Positions 12,240 to 23,284 of a stretch of 64,000 nt of DNA are shown one piece after another (position 1 is the first letter of the stretch; every line of letters begins with the position of its first letter). The stretch is from positions 26,007,919 through 26,071,918 of the forward strand of contig OZ023206.1 in NCBI GenBank assembly GCA_963995525.1, in the 5' to 3' direction. Below the pieces are notes generated by a model, which was not told the origin of the DNA, searched no databases, and worked only from the letters and a program-made list of their open reading frames with translations. Origin of the DNA: Escarpia spicata. Its lineage: Eukaryota > Annelida > Polychaeta > Sabellida > Siboglinidae. The position numbers and the translations under genes were made by a program.

Positions 12240-12890
12240 TATTTCCTCGCCTTCTCTGCCTTCCTATCCTCCTCTGTATCCCTCTCCTCTCTTCCCTCAC
12301 CTTCTCTGCCTTCCTATCCTCCCCTGTCTCCCACTCCTCTCTTTCTTCGCCTTCTCTGCCTTCCTATCCTCCTCTGTCTACCTCTCCTCTCTTCCCTCGC
12401 CTTCTCTGCCTTACTATCCTCCCCGTTTCCCTCTCCTCACTTCCCTCACCTTCTCTACCTTCCTATCCTCCTCTGTCTCCCTCTCCTCTCTTCCCTCGAC
12501 TTCTCTGCCTTCCTATCCTCCTCTGTCTCCCTCTCCTCTCTTTCCTCGCCTCCTCTGTCTTCCTATCCTCCCCTGTCTCCCTCTCCTCTCTTCCATCGCC
12601 TTCTCTGCCTTCCTATCCTCCTCTGTCTCCCTCTCCTCTCTTTCCTCGCCTTCTCTGCCTTCCTATCTTCCTCTGTCTCCCTCTCCTCTCTTCTCTCGCC
12701 TCCTCTGCCTTCCTATTCTCTCCTGTCTCCCTCTCCTGTCTTTCCTCGTCTTCTCTTCCTTCCTATCCTCCTCTGTCTCCCTCTCCTCTCTTTCCTCGCC
12801 TTCTCTACCTTCCTATCCTCCTCTGTCTCCCTTTCCTCTCTTCCCTCGCCTTCTCTGCCTTCCTATCCTCCTCTGTCTCCCTTCTGTGCT
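12240..12890. repeat. 50-bp pyrimidine-rich minisatellite, right arm
   Basis: Inverted counterpart of 2922-3612 with about one unit fewer (roughly 13). It gives a 288-residue low-complexity Leu/Ser/Pro frame which I treat as an artefact. Long homopurine/homopyrimidine arrays with mirror symmetry can form triplex structures. Confidence 0.9.
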
Positions 12891-13370
12891 TGAGCTTGTC
12901 AAATCTCTTTTGGTGGCTTTCTTTACCTCCTTCTCAGCTAGTGTGTACTGTGCTTGAGCTGGTCTTGTCTCTTCTCGTGTTTTTGCATTGTCTCGTGATT
13001 GAAAAGACATAACGTCTCTATCGGGTTTGCGTATATAAACCTAACAAAACTATATACATGTTGTGTCACAGTCCTTTCTTATCTATGCGTATGTTGACCT
13101 AACCTGCCCTCTTGTCGTTTCGGCTAGCTACGTGGTGTCTGGTTACTGATCGCGTCAGGCGACGTCTACATATTGTGTCATAGTCCATTCTTATCTCTCT
13201 CGTCTGTTGCCCTAGTTTGCCCTTTTATCGTGTTGGCTACCTACGCGGTGTCTGGTTACATCGCTGGTCTATTCCCACCGGTTGTACTTCGCACAATATA
13301 TAATATCATTTTCAAAGTTTTCATATATGTTTCAGAGACGATATTTTTAAAGTTTTCATATATGTTCCAG

Positions 13371-13572
13371 AGAAGAAGAACTCCACGACTACCATGAATG
13401 TGCTTTCTGTGTCGTCATGACTGAACTGCTGAGGACACGGGACCGGTTTGATCCTCCAAACCCTTGGGTTGACTCCGACCCTGTTGCCCCCCTGGACACG
13501 GGGGATGTCGAAAATTGGTGTCCGGAGACAGATGATGATGATGATGGTTTCGTTGATGTAATCGATCCCTGA
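13371..13572 (+). CDS. Candidate terminal exon, right arm (acidic C-terminus)
   Basis: Mirror copy of the exon at 2233-2434, identical over its length as far as I can read it. Acceptor TATATGTTCCAG, 67 codons including the TGA at 13570-13572, then AATAAA within about ten bases. The C-terminal half is very acidic (five aspartates). Both copies staying open and identical argues either for selection or for recent duplication or homogenisation of the arms. Product unknown. Confidence 0.45.
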
Positions 13573-14164
13573 TGTTAATAAAACTATTCAACTTTCAAAC
13601 TGTGGTGTTTGTTGGTTATTACCTTATATATAATCCTTCTTTCATACATACATACACACATACATACATATTTTAAAGTTTCATATATATATATATATAT
13701 TCATAAACATTCTCACCCGTAAGTCGTATACCATCATCATCATCCCGCGAGCCGCTGGCGTGGTCGTATTGACCCCTAAGCTCACGACCTCTGTCGCGGT
13801 GTTCACTCACCCACAAGTCTTGATGTACTTCGTTTAATAAAACACGGTTTCATATTATACGCTTGTATCTTTCATCAATAAAACACGTGTGCACTCGTAT
13901 ACTCTTGTGTTTCGTTAGTTCTTTCATACACGCGCATTCACCTTCCCTCCCATACACGTACACAACTAATAACACCCTCTCTACACTCCCCGCGTCACCT
14001 CTAACGTACCCGCCAGGGGGCGCCTCTCGTTATACATACGGTCACGTGACTACTCACTTTGCTCAGGGGGGCGGCTTTCGAAACCTCCCTATTATCAACC
14101 AAAAACTCCTCCGAAATGCCTTAGGATACCTATCCAAAACGTCTCTCTTACTACTCGCGCAGGT

Positions 14165-14340
14165 CTCGACTTCCTAGGACCAGCGTTTCAACCGTTTGCT
14201 TTTGCTGTCCGCGGTACACAGCGACATCGCAAAACTGACGATGGATCTTCAGAGTGATCTTATCTACGACTATGTCCATCCGAAGGGTGATCTGTCGTCG
14301 AATATCAGTCGACCTCACGCACCAAACGTGTCGTTTAGTT
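14165..14340 (+). CDS. Dispanin-first-exon-like copy
   Basis: CTCGACTTCCTAGGACCAGC through GCAAAACTGACGATG matches the 5' region and start of the dispanin gene at 52913-53290. The frame from the ATG at about 14240 begins MDLQSDLIYDYVHP and closes after 36 codons, against MNTQSNASCGYD in the other copy. No CD225 exon follows within reach. It is probably an orphan or relic exon of a duplicated gene, or part of a dispersed repeat. It starts five bases beyond the giant inverted repeat. Confidence 0.4.
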
Positions 14341-14439
14341 CTAGGCAGTGATTAATGAAATTACACCCCATATTACGTAGGCTCGATAAATTTTGTACTT
14401 GTACATACGTACAGTTAAAGCACAACTTTACAACTCCAC

Positions 14440-15200
14440 GCCATACCTCATTTTGACGGGGATAAAATGCGTTTTCAAACGGTATGTAACATAGCCTAAT
14501 GTATGTAGATAAAGAAGCTACGCAACCATTGTAAGTACAGAACTTTTGTGGATTGGCGTAGTTTTGAACATTCTTCGATTCAAGGTGACGTTGTTTAGAC
14601 TTTACTCCACACCTACTGCACCATTTGATTGCTCTCCGTCGTATCAGCTAGTTACGGGGAGACAGTTGTGTTTCCAATGGTATACCATATTGCCATGAAT
14701 AGATAAGTAAAGATGTACCCAACCAATTTTATATTGTATGACTTTGCCGGATGATACAATTTCGAACATTTATTACTTGACGGTGACTCTGTTTGGTCGT
14801 CCCTCCACATCAACTCCATCGACTAACAGCTTCAGGTCATACCTCATTTTGACGGGGATAAATGGTTGTTTCAAACAGTGTTTTATTCATACATATAATG
14901 ATGTAGTTACAGACAATATTTTTTTTTCCAAAAATATATTGATTGACCATCGTGTAATTAAGTAAAGTAGATATGCGACCATTGTAATGTTAAGACGATT
15001 GCGGAAGCGCAAAATTAATCATTTGACGGTGACTTTGCTTGACCTTGGATTCACGCTTATTGCACCACTTGGCAGCACTACGACAAGCCTGGTTGGGAGG
15101 AGAGATGTAGAGCTTTCAAATTATACACGATTTGGGTGTGTGTAAGGGGGGGATATAAACTCCTGAAATAAAGCATTTTGGGGGGATTTGCCGCTCACCT
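14440..15200 (+). repeat. Dispersed repeat with internal tandem units
   Basis: The phrase CTCATTTTGACGGGGATAAA occurs at about 14450 and 14845, each followed by TTTCAAAC, a GTAGATA-type stretch and GCAACCATTGTAA, so diverged tandem units are present. The 3' part (AAACTCCTGAAATAAAGCA, GGATTTGCCGCTC) is found reversed at 44200-44345. No coding is seen. Confidence 0.6.
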
Positions 15201-15496
15201 AGAAGTGGAGTTGGCGAAGAATAAGCATCGCACTTTCACAGCGAGCATAACGAGTAACCAAGAGAGCGAATTATGTTTCATGCTAAAACTGTCAAAGTTG
15301 GTGGTACATTATGTTTGCTATCCAATAATATAGTAACCAATAGAATAATGCACATCCCTGTAATCCTCGATGCAATCTCACTATCTCTTAGCGTGGCCTT
15401 CATGATTAGTTTTCGCACCGTCTCTGACCTGCCGCCTGACAACGTCGGATGTCGAATTAGTGCCCCCTAGCGAATGAAATATTGGACCTAGCAAAT

Positions 15497-15770
15497 CAGC
15501 TGTTGACCGATGTTATTGGTTGAACTAAAAACCAGAGGATTGTAGTAGTCCAAGCTGGATGCTAACATGGCATCAGTACACGTTCTGTTGTCGATTGAGT
15601 AAGAAACAAACGTAAACAAACCGTGAATCAAACCGGTGATGCGTAGATGCAGCGAGCTAGTTCTGATGGTACGAGACACCTGCATGGCTACATCCAGGTG
15701 TCTATCAAAGGTAGACGACGAGACTTTTAACACGTTCAGTTGCTCTGATTTTAAATGTCCCTACGCGTAC
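15497..15770 (-). pseudogene. LINE reverse-transcriptase C-terminal fragment (CR1/L2-like)
   Basis: The minus-strand frame contains LKVSSSTFDRHLDVAMQVSR and SSLDYYNPLVFSSTNN. These fit the post-catalytic region of CR1/L2-type LINEs, where a paired cysteine/histidine region precedes a SRLDYCNSLL-type motif. It is short and isolated, with no ends visible. Confidence 0.5.
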
Positions 15771-16690
15771 GTGCTATCCACTTAAACAGTAGATGCAGAT
15801 TTGGGGACAGCAGGTAGAATTTATGTTTTGGTGTGATCCGTGCGTAGAAATGGCAAGTGCTGAAGTAACCATACTTTAAAAAGCTGGCGTTAGCCCCCCA
15901 AAATCCTGAGTTACCCCAAGGTGTAATTAAACACCGCTGCAATAGTCGAATTTATGTAATTTCATGCCAAGTGTGGATTTCGTGTTTGTTGTTCTAGTAG
16001 ATGTAAAAGAGCTTATTGAATTTCACTATTCACTTTGTTTTCAGAACTGAATAAATTCTCCATGCACAAGAGTCACATGAGTATTTTGAACCCTCGAACA
16101 GTTCATCTCTGGTCGCTATCAGTTTGATCAGATCGGCGTTATACCCTGAAGATTGTTTACAACATTAGACACGCTTCGCAATAATAGAGCATGTTCGTTC
16201 TTTATTCTCCTGTTCGAATTGCGTGAAAACAATTAAGTCAGAATATGCATCCATGCGAAGTGCTTGAAAAAGTCTATGTTATATGTTTTTAAGGACGGTA
16301 TACTAAGGTAAATTAGTAAGTAAGAATATAGTTTTTATGATTACAAGATACAAGAAAGATGTGTTTATATAATACATGTAAAACTAGCGCTTAAAGCACT
16401 ACTCTACTGAGAACTACCGACGACCTAAGCTAAAATGATAAGTATTCATTCTTAAATGTTATAAGAACGAAAAACCCATAATTATAAGCGAACGTCGCCC
16501 GGCGCGCAATTCTCCCAGACGTCTCCCCGTCCAAAACCGGTCGCTTGCTCACGTCAGCCGACGACGATGCTACGAAAAAAAACATCGGCGTCGGTTTTAG
16601 CGGGGAATTTCCACGCGCGCACACTCGAATAGCACTGCTCGCTCAAAAATAACAGCAATATTTCCACACGGAAAAGTCCCAAATTGATCC
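15771..16690. other. No recognisable gene
   Basis: I see nothing coding. The short minus-strand open frame at 16430-16624 overlaps a GC-richer patch (16490-16625) without splice signals or a family I know. Confidence 0.4.
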
Positions 16691-16694
16691 CTCA

Positions 16695-16915
16695 CCATCA
16701 AACCGGTATACTGGTCTGGAAGGAGGTTCCGGTCTGAGAGTAAGTTCCGGTTCCGTTTTGCGTAGTGCGCATGCGATTGTACATGTCAAAGGTTAGCGCC
16801 TACTTTCGGCCCGCAGCTGTATGGTCTGGAAGGAGGTTCCGGACTGAGAGTAAGTTCCGGTTCCGTTTTGCGTACACACAGTACATGTCAAAGGTTAGCG
16901 CCTATTTTTGGCCAG
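16695..16915 (-). repeat. Two tandem copies of the LINE 5' motif
   Basis: GGTCTGGAAGGAGGTTCCGG followed by CTGAGAGTAAGTTCCGGTTC and CGTTTTGCGTA occurs twice, about 115 bases apart. The same text in reverse lies at 23860-23920, in the 5' region of the LINE beginning near 23650. I read this as a truncated or tandem LINE 5' region (promoter monomers). Confidence 0.6.
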
Positions 16916-17189
16916 CTTAACACGGTGTTTGCCGAAAGAATGTGTGATCCAATTATATTATAGTTTACGTTAATGATACGGTTACTTTTATAATTGTTAG
17001 TATACATAACAAAACCTCATAATTAGCATAACTTGTAGTTATTTGCAAAAAAATTGTGTTTTATTTTGATGTCATTGTCTCAGAGCGTTGACGTTGTGTA
17101 TCTTACGACTTCGTCACAAAGAGCTGCAGTTTTCAGCGCTGTTTTTACGCACAGCGGGTTTTGTGGTAAACACAAATATCCGCATTTTA

Positions 17190-17880
17190 AATGATATGAC
17201 ACATCCTTATCTCCGTCAGTTTGGCGTGTATGAAGCTGAAATGTTGTGTATAATCTAACAGGCCCATTGGGGGTGGTTCGTAGATTTAGATTTAAAAAAA
17301 TTCGTCGGGGGTGGGAATCATGGGGGGTAACAATTTATAAATGACACATATCTCTGTTAATTTGACATATATGAAGCTGAAATGTTTTGTGTGATCTAAG
17401 GTGTCCATTGGGGTAGTTTGTACATATAGGTTTTTTTTCGAAATTCATCCAGGTGGTGGGGGTCTCGGGAGAGGTCACAATTTTAAAATGCACTTATCTC
17501 TGTCATTTTGTCATGTGTGGAGTTGAACTTTTGTATTTGATCTAGCAAGCCCATTGGGATCTAGATATTTAAAGAAAATTCAAAATGTGGGGGTCACAAT
17601 TTAAAAATGGCACTTATCTGGGCCTGTCATGCCTGTATGGATCAGACATTTTTCTGCGATCTAGCGTACACATGGGGATAGTTCGTAGTTTTATATTTTT
17701 TTCTAAATTTTTCCGGGGTGGCGGTCAGGGGGTCACAATTATAAAATAGCACTTATCTCCATCAGTTTTGGAAATATGGGGCTGACATTTTGTGTGCAGT
17801 CTAGAAGTCCCATTGAGGGACTTCAAAATTTGTAGAGGATGGGGATCTTGGGGTCATCATTTCCAAACAGTTTTTCCCAA
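17190..17880. repeat. Five diverged tandem copies of a ~140-bp unit
   Basis: Each unit runs: AATG-CACTTATCTC-GTCA-TTTGxCATxTATG, then GAAGCTGAAATGTTTTGTGT, GATCTA, CCCATTGGGG, a T-rich stretch, GGTGG-GG and GGTCACAATTTA. Starts lie near 17195, 17340, 17485, 17605 and 17745. The units differ by many substitutions, so this is an old array. No coding frame persists. Confidence 0.75.
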
Positions 17881-18780
17881 CGCAACTCCGAGTAACTCAA
17901 CAATTCTTTAATAATACATTTATGGAAACGGGTCATGCATTCACGACTTACATAAGTAAACATTTATTATCATGTCAACGTGTATAATTATACAAATAGT
18001 ATTATTAAATTAAATATAAAATGCAAAAAAATTATTTATTTATACAGATCAAAACTAGCCCTTTGTATAATATTGTGATGTTTCATCAGACAAGTGATCA
18101 AATGCAATTTAAACAAAATAAAACTATTGTTACAAATAATTATTAACTCGTAGATAACATTAGCCTTTCTGGTCATACATATTTACGTCACATTATAGGC
18201 AATCTAATGTAATGTAAATTAAACTGAGGAGATCCTTATGAAACTAAAGCTGTGATTGTTATTACGTTAAATAAAGTAAAATAAAACAACAGGAATACAC
18301 TAAAATGATTGGCATACATTTACAAAGAACCAAACCACGTAGCCCGTTATATAACGCTGCACTCGCTTGCAATCCAACATTGCTACAAATAAAGTATATC
18401 ATAATATTTAATCAGCCAAGTAATATAAAATTCTATTATTCAGAAATAAAACCATTGTCACAAGTAATCATTAATTCATATATAGCATGACTGCATGACT
18501 GTAATAATAATAAAATAAGATATTTTCATAGAGCCATAACCACACAGTGCTCTACGGTGCTTTACAATACAATCATAATACCAAACCTATATAGTTAGAT
18601 CATTAAAATATTAAGTTAAATATCATAAAAACAACACAACTAAGAATCGTACATTGAATTAAATTTTTTTTTTAATATAAGGGCATTATACCTAAAACAT
18701 ATATAATGAATAAACTCATTTAAATAATAAATTACACTAAGAGCCATCACATAATAGGATGAGGTGGGAATAAAATAGTA
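17881..18780. other. AT-rich non-coding stretch
   Basis: Very AT-rich, with repeated AATAAAATAAAA-type text. AAAACCATTGTCACAAGTAA (18448) resembles AAAACTATTGTTACAAATAA (18119), suggesting another diverged duplication of about 330 bases. No gene seen. Confidence 0.4.
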
Positions 18781-18822
18781 ATATGACAAACTAAAGTATA
18801 CAGTCAGTGACTGCAGGTGCCA

Positions 18823-18933
18823 TTACTGTGTCTTGTATTGCAGGAACTCTGCTAATACTGCCTTTCTGAAAGCATCGGCATGGCACTGGCGTATCTTGTG
18901 AGGTGGTACTCCAACGCTGATGGCCTTTGCATA
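18823..18933 (-). CDS. Candidate terminal exon, unknown protein
   Basis: On the minus strand TCTGTATTCCAG is followed by exactly 37 codons ending in TAA. The sequence begins YAKAISVGVPPHKIRQCHAD and ends KAVLAEFLQYKTQ. Amino-acid composition and the acceptor look real. The phase is 0. I cannot find upstream exons with confidence, and I do not recognise the family. Confidence 0.4.
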   Translation of the reverse strand, partial: YAKAISVGVPPHKIRQCHADAFRKAVLAEFLQYKTQ

Positions 18934-19344
18934 CTGGAATACAGATACACATTAATGTTAACATTTCCTTACATAAATAACACACTCATCTGAAAACATA
19001 TCATCCCTTAATAACATACATAGATACAGGTCACAATTTTCCTTTGCTAATTCTGTGAAGTATAATACTTTATAAAAACCTACTTGGTACTTGGTAGTGT
19101 GATAACATGCTCAATGTTACTGGATCATGTGAAGTTTTCATTCCTACATCAGTGAGGGACGTTTTATGTAACCAGCATTGCGAAAACCTTTTCAAATATA
19201 TAACATAGCAAATGTGATGTAGGAATATGCCAGGAAACAGACTATTGTGTCTCTGTGTATACAGCACCATGTGGAGGATTGGCACATTTGATGTTTTTTT
19301 TAAATTGGCAGAAATTTATTGTCTTAATATATCCTAAATTACAG

Positions 19345-19700
19345 TTAATGGTAAGACCTAATTGTCTCTCAAATGATGCTCACCATCATTGTGAACACAC
19401 AACAACTGTGGCTGAGAGGAAGCAGGTTCGAATCCTATGCGGCGGTGTTACATTTTGGGAAAGTTCATTTACTCTGCATTGCTTCAGTTCACTCAGCTGT
19501 ATGACTGAGTACCTGGCTATAGACAGTGGTGGATATTTGTGTACGAATAGTCTTCACGCATTAATCACAGCATGGCTGAATACTTCCAAGAGAAGTCGAG
19601 ATGGTGTTCGATTGAACAGGTCTGCCAGGGAGTAAAGTGTAAAACTCATCGAGCAGTCCTAAGGACTGGATACTGCGCTATATAAGAATTTACATTTTTT
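19345..19700 (+). mobile_element. tRNA-type SINE, copy 1
   Basis: It has the pol III B-box text GGTTCGAATCC at 19426, a central block (TTCAGTTCACTCAGCTGTATGA, TGTGTACGAATAGTC, GATGGTGTTCG, TCTGCCAGGGAGT) and a tail GCGCTATATAAGAATTTACA. A second copy with the same blocks lies reversed at 53580-53815. The shared block order outside any LINE makes a SINE the best reading. Confidence 0.7.
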
Positions 19701-20440
19701 TAATGATTAATTATCTTATTTGTTAAACAATATGGATGCCAAGACGACACATTATGGTATTTATAAAATATAACACAACACAATAATTAAATACTGAGTA
19801 TAAAATATTGTTCTATGATCAATCACTTTTATTACAACAAAGTAACTCACTATACTATGAAGATTCCTTCACATAAAACAATTTGGCATGCTTGCATACC
19901 TAAACTTATTTAGTGCAGGAAACATCAAAGAATATTGAGAGCAGGCATGGGAAACTAACTTAGAAAATTATTTAAAATACACAACTCAGATATTTTCCAG
20001 TTAAATTAATTAATATCATACGTGTATCAGGTCAATTAAATTTAATTAACCTCCAAACTTTTTTTTATATAATAAAATTAACAAATAACTTTCATTTAAT
20101 TAACATTCAATTTAAACTAACTTCAATTAAATTAGAAATCAACTTGAACTCACCTGACGATTAATTTTAAGACACATTATCCGCTAAAGATATGGAGATT
20201 TGAGATTGTGCAAACAATTGCCTGAACCTAACTAATTGCTTTCATGTCAGTTGGGTCACTGGCTGCTACTAGTGTGCACTTAGAATTTACATCTAAAGAC
20301 AACAGGCCTGTGAAAACCACCTGAGGCATAACATTGACTTAGAATCAAGCTTGCATATTATGCTTGTGGGTAGTTTTCATCTTACAGCTTGATCCTGGAG
20401 CACCAAACGTTTAGGAATTAATATACGACCCCCACAATAG
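19701..20440. other. AT-rich non-coding stretch
   Basis: No exon-like frame with splice signals is seen. TTAATTAA-type text is common around 20030-20110. Confidence 0.35.
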
Positions 20441-20469
20441 GGTCGTTTCAAGATACTCCATATATTTAT

Positions 20470-21480
20470 ATATGGGAGACATCACCAGTACATATCATGT
20501 ATTTAGATTTTCAGAAAGCTTTTGACAAAGTGCCACGTCAACGATTACTACTTAAACTATAGGTCCATGGCATAGGAAATGGTATAATTAACTGGATAAA
20601 AAAAATGGCTGATTGACAGAAGACAACGTGTAGTAGTTGATGGGGAGGATTCAAACTGGAAATCAGTTTTGAGTGGGGTACCACTGGAATCAATACTGGG
20701 ACCTATATTATTCTTAATATATATCAACGATTTGGACGATGATATAACAAGAAAGGTGTTGAAATTTTCGGATGATACAAAATTATTCAGAAGGATTAAA
20801 CGTTATGTAGATAGACAGCATTTACAAGATGATCTTGACAGGTTGATCAAATGGTCTGAAAAGGGGCAAAAGTGGTTCAATTTTTTGAAATGTATATGCC
20901 TCCACACAGGACATGGGAACGAAGATGTACAATGTAAATGGGGGGTACTGTATTAAGTACAACTGTAAAAGAAAAGGATTTGGGGTTAACCACTAGTGCT
21001 GCGATGAACGTTTCTAAGTATTGCGGAATTGCAGCTACAAAGGGAAATAAAATCCTTGGATTAATTAGGTGAAATATAGTGTATAAGGAAAAAAAGATAA
21101 ATTGTACCAAACAGTAGTTAGGCCTCAATTAGAATATTGTATACAAGCGTGGTGGCCATATCGCAAGATGACATAGATATGCTACAAAGAATACAGAGGA
21201 GAGTGAATAAAAATACAAAAACTGAGGGATCTTAGTTATGAAATACACCTAAAAGAAGATGGTTTAACAACACTAGAGTTCAGGAGATTGAGATGAGATG
21301 AGATAGAAGTGTTTAAAATATTGAATGGTTATGAAAATATTGATAGAAATACTTTGTTCTCAATTAGGAAGGATAGAAGTACTAGAGGACATGAAGTTAT
21401 ATTAGTAAAGGAGCCGTGTAGATTAGGTATAAGAAAGTTCTAATTTTCACAAAGGACTGTAAATGAATATAACATATTAT
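20470..21480 (+). pseudogene. Decayed LINE, reverse transcriptase to 3' part
   Basis: A 5'-truncated non-LTR element. Reading with frameshifts it shows MYLDFQKAFDKVPRQRLLL, then GVP...SILGPILFLIYINDLDDD, KFSDDTKLFRR and SKYCGIAATKGNKILGLIR. A C-terminal block follows with RTVNEYNILSADCV. The catalytic YADD-equivalent reads SDD. Stops and shifts are numerous. It is of a different family from the 23.6-kb element; it looks like a CR1/jockey-group member. A 95-codon open piece (20669-20956) is part of it. Confidence 0.75.
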
Positions 21481-21683
21481 CTGCTGATTGTGTGGGTGTT
21501 TGCTGCGTGAATATGTGTAAACATACAATTGACACACCTCAGAAGGGTGGGATGCAGAAGGGTTGGATAAAAAGGGTTGGGCTCTCAATAAGTCAAAAGG
21601 CTTCCTTGTCCACCTGCCATCTAGAGTTAATTCTCTGTGTGGCAATCTTGTTAGGTGGACAATGAAGGTATGGGGTAAATCAG

Positions 21684-21910
21684 TTTTTTTTTTTTTTTTT
21701 TTCAATGGATTATATCTGAGGATTCAACTGTTGCATCATTGAAAGTCATTTTAATTAAATATCAACTTAATCATACTCGCAGATGCAATGTATCGGTCAA
21801 TAAGCCCATGCCAAGGGTAATTGTGCACAAAGGTATGAGCATTTACCTGGCGGATTTGAACCACCAACAGATACCGAGACATTAGCATCTACAGGTGTAC
21901 TCTTAATTAA
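21684..21910 (-). mobile_element. Probable SINE with poly(A) tail
   Basis: On the minus strand a B-box-like GGTTCAAATCCGCCA is followed by about 150 bases and then a run of about 18 A (T-run at 21686-21702 on the plus strand). It is unrelated in sequence to the 19.3-kb SINE. Confidence 0.4.
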
Positions 21911-22398
21911 AAATAAACAATGTTAAAAAGGAAACCACTGTTTCAAGTTTCAATTAAAAACAGACAACTTAATAAAGGCCACTTACAAAATTTGTAGATG
22001 CTGCAAAATAGTATTGTTACAAATGATCAGTAAAGCTTACTACATAAATGATGGATGAAATTACCAACACAAGTTACCTGATGCTGCACTGCCATAGCCT
22101 AGGGCATTAAGGGTCTAAATTCTAGTGATACGGGCCTGAGCAAACTATGCAGAGAATGTCATAATTCACTTGAAACAATTTAGCACTACAAAGTCTACCA
22201 AGTCAGTATGATACAATTAATTAGTAAATTCCTTACTGTCATGTAACAGTATTCCCATACACTGTCAGTAAGCTTATGTGTCACTGTGTCTACTTCTGAG
22301 AAAGGAAATATCACTTTATTAATACACAAATACAGTACAGTACAGTGTGACAATAACAATGTAAGTATTTGTGCTAAATGCAATACTGATACGTCCAC

Positions 22399-23284
22399 CA
22401 GGTGTCCCCTCATCAGAGGGACATTAACATGGTAGAACAGTCCGTACATTGCGACAGTGTCCCGACATAGCAGGTGTCCCCTCATCAGAGGGACATTAAC
22501 ATGGTAGAACAGTCCGTACATTGCGACAGTGTCCCGACATAGCAGGTGTCCCCTCATCAGAGGGACATTAACATGGTAGAACAGTCCGTACATTGCGACA
22601 GTGTCCCGACATAGCAGGTGTCCCCTCATCAGAGGGACATTAACATGGTAGAACAGTCCGTACATTGCGACAGTGTCCCGACATAGCAGGTGTCCCCTCA
22701 TCAGAGACACATTAACATGGTAGAACAGTCCGTACATTGCGACAGTGTCCTGACATAGCAGGTGTCCCCTCATCAGAGGGACATTAACATGGTAGAACAG
22801 TCCGTACATTGCGACAGTGTCCCGACATAGCAGGTGTCCCCTCATCAGAGGGACATTAACATGGTAGAACAGTCCGTACATTGCGACAGTGTCCTGACAT
22901 AGCAGGTGTCCCCTCATCAGAGGGACATTAACATGGTAGAACAGTCCGTACATTGCGACAGTGTCCCGACATAGCAGGTGTCCCCTCATCAGAGGGACAT
23001 TAACATGGTAGAACAGTCCGTACATTGCGACAGTGTCCCGACATAGCAGGTGTCCCCTCATCAGAGGGACATTAACATGGTAGAACAGTCCGTACATTGC
23101 GACAGTGTCCTGACATAGCAGGTGTCCCCTCATCAGAGGGACATTAACATGGTAGAACAGTCCGTACATTGCGACAGTGTCCCGACATAGCAGGTGTCCC
23201 CTCATCAGAGGGACATTAACATGGTAGAACAGTCCGTACATTGCGACAGTGTCCCGACATAGCAGGAGTCTCCTCGTCAGAGGG
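22399..23284. repeat. 72-bp minisatellite, ~12.3 copies, open in frame on minus strand
   Basis: The unit begins CAGGTGTCCCCTCATCAGAG and ends GTCCCGACATAG. Copies are nearly identical; three carry TCCTGAC instead of TCCCGAC, and one has GAGACAC for GAGGGAC. Since 72 is 24 codons, the minus strand reads as 24-residue repeats (MYGLFYHVNVPLMRGHLLCR then DTVA) in a 348-residue frame. There is no sign of splicing or a family, so I favour a young minisatellite over a repeat protein. Confidence 0.9.

Larger units (their letters stand above)
8882..14160 (-). repeat. Right arm of giant inverted repeat
   Basis: Inverted partner of 1645-6906. Its length is 5,279 bases against 5,262, with differences in tandem-repeat copy number and scattered substitutions. 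It starts directly after a GC-rich hairpin (8783-8881). It ends at 14160, five bases before a segment resembling the dispanin first-exon region at 52913-53340. No target-site duplication is obvious at the outer ends. Confidence 0.93.

Noticed and set aside
12146..13012. 288-residue Leu/Ser/Pro-rich open frame (and its 265-residue mirror at 2912-3709)
   Set aside because: It is a translation of the 50-bp polypyrimidine minisatellite; all three frames are open because C/T-only codons contain no stop.
19408..19440. Functional tRNA gene suggested by GGTTCGAATCC
   Set aside because: No acceptor stem or cloverleaf fits, and a second copy with the same downstream block exists, so a SINE explains it.
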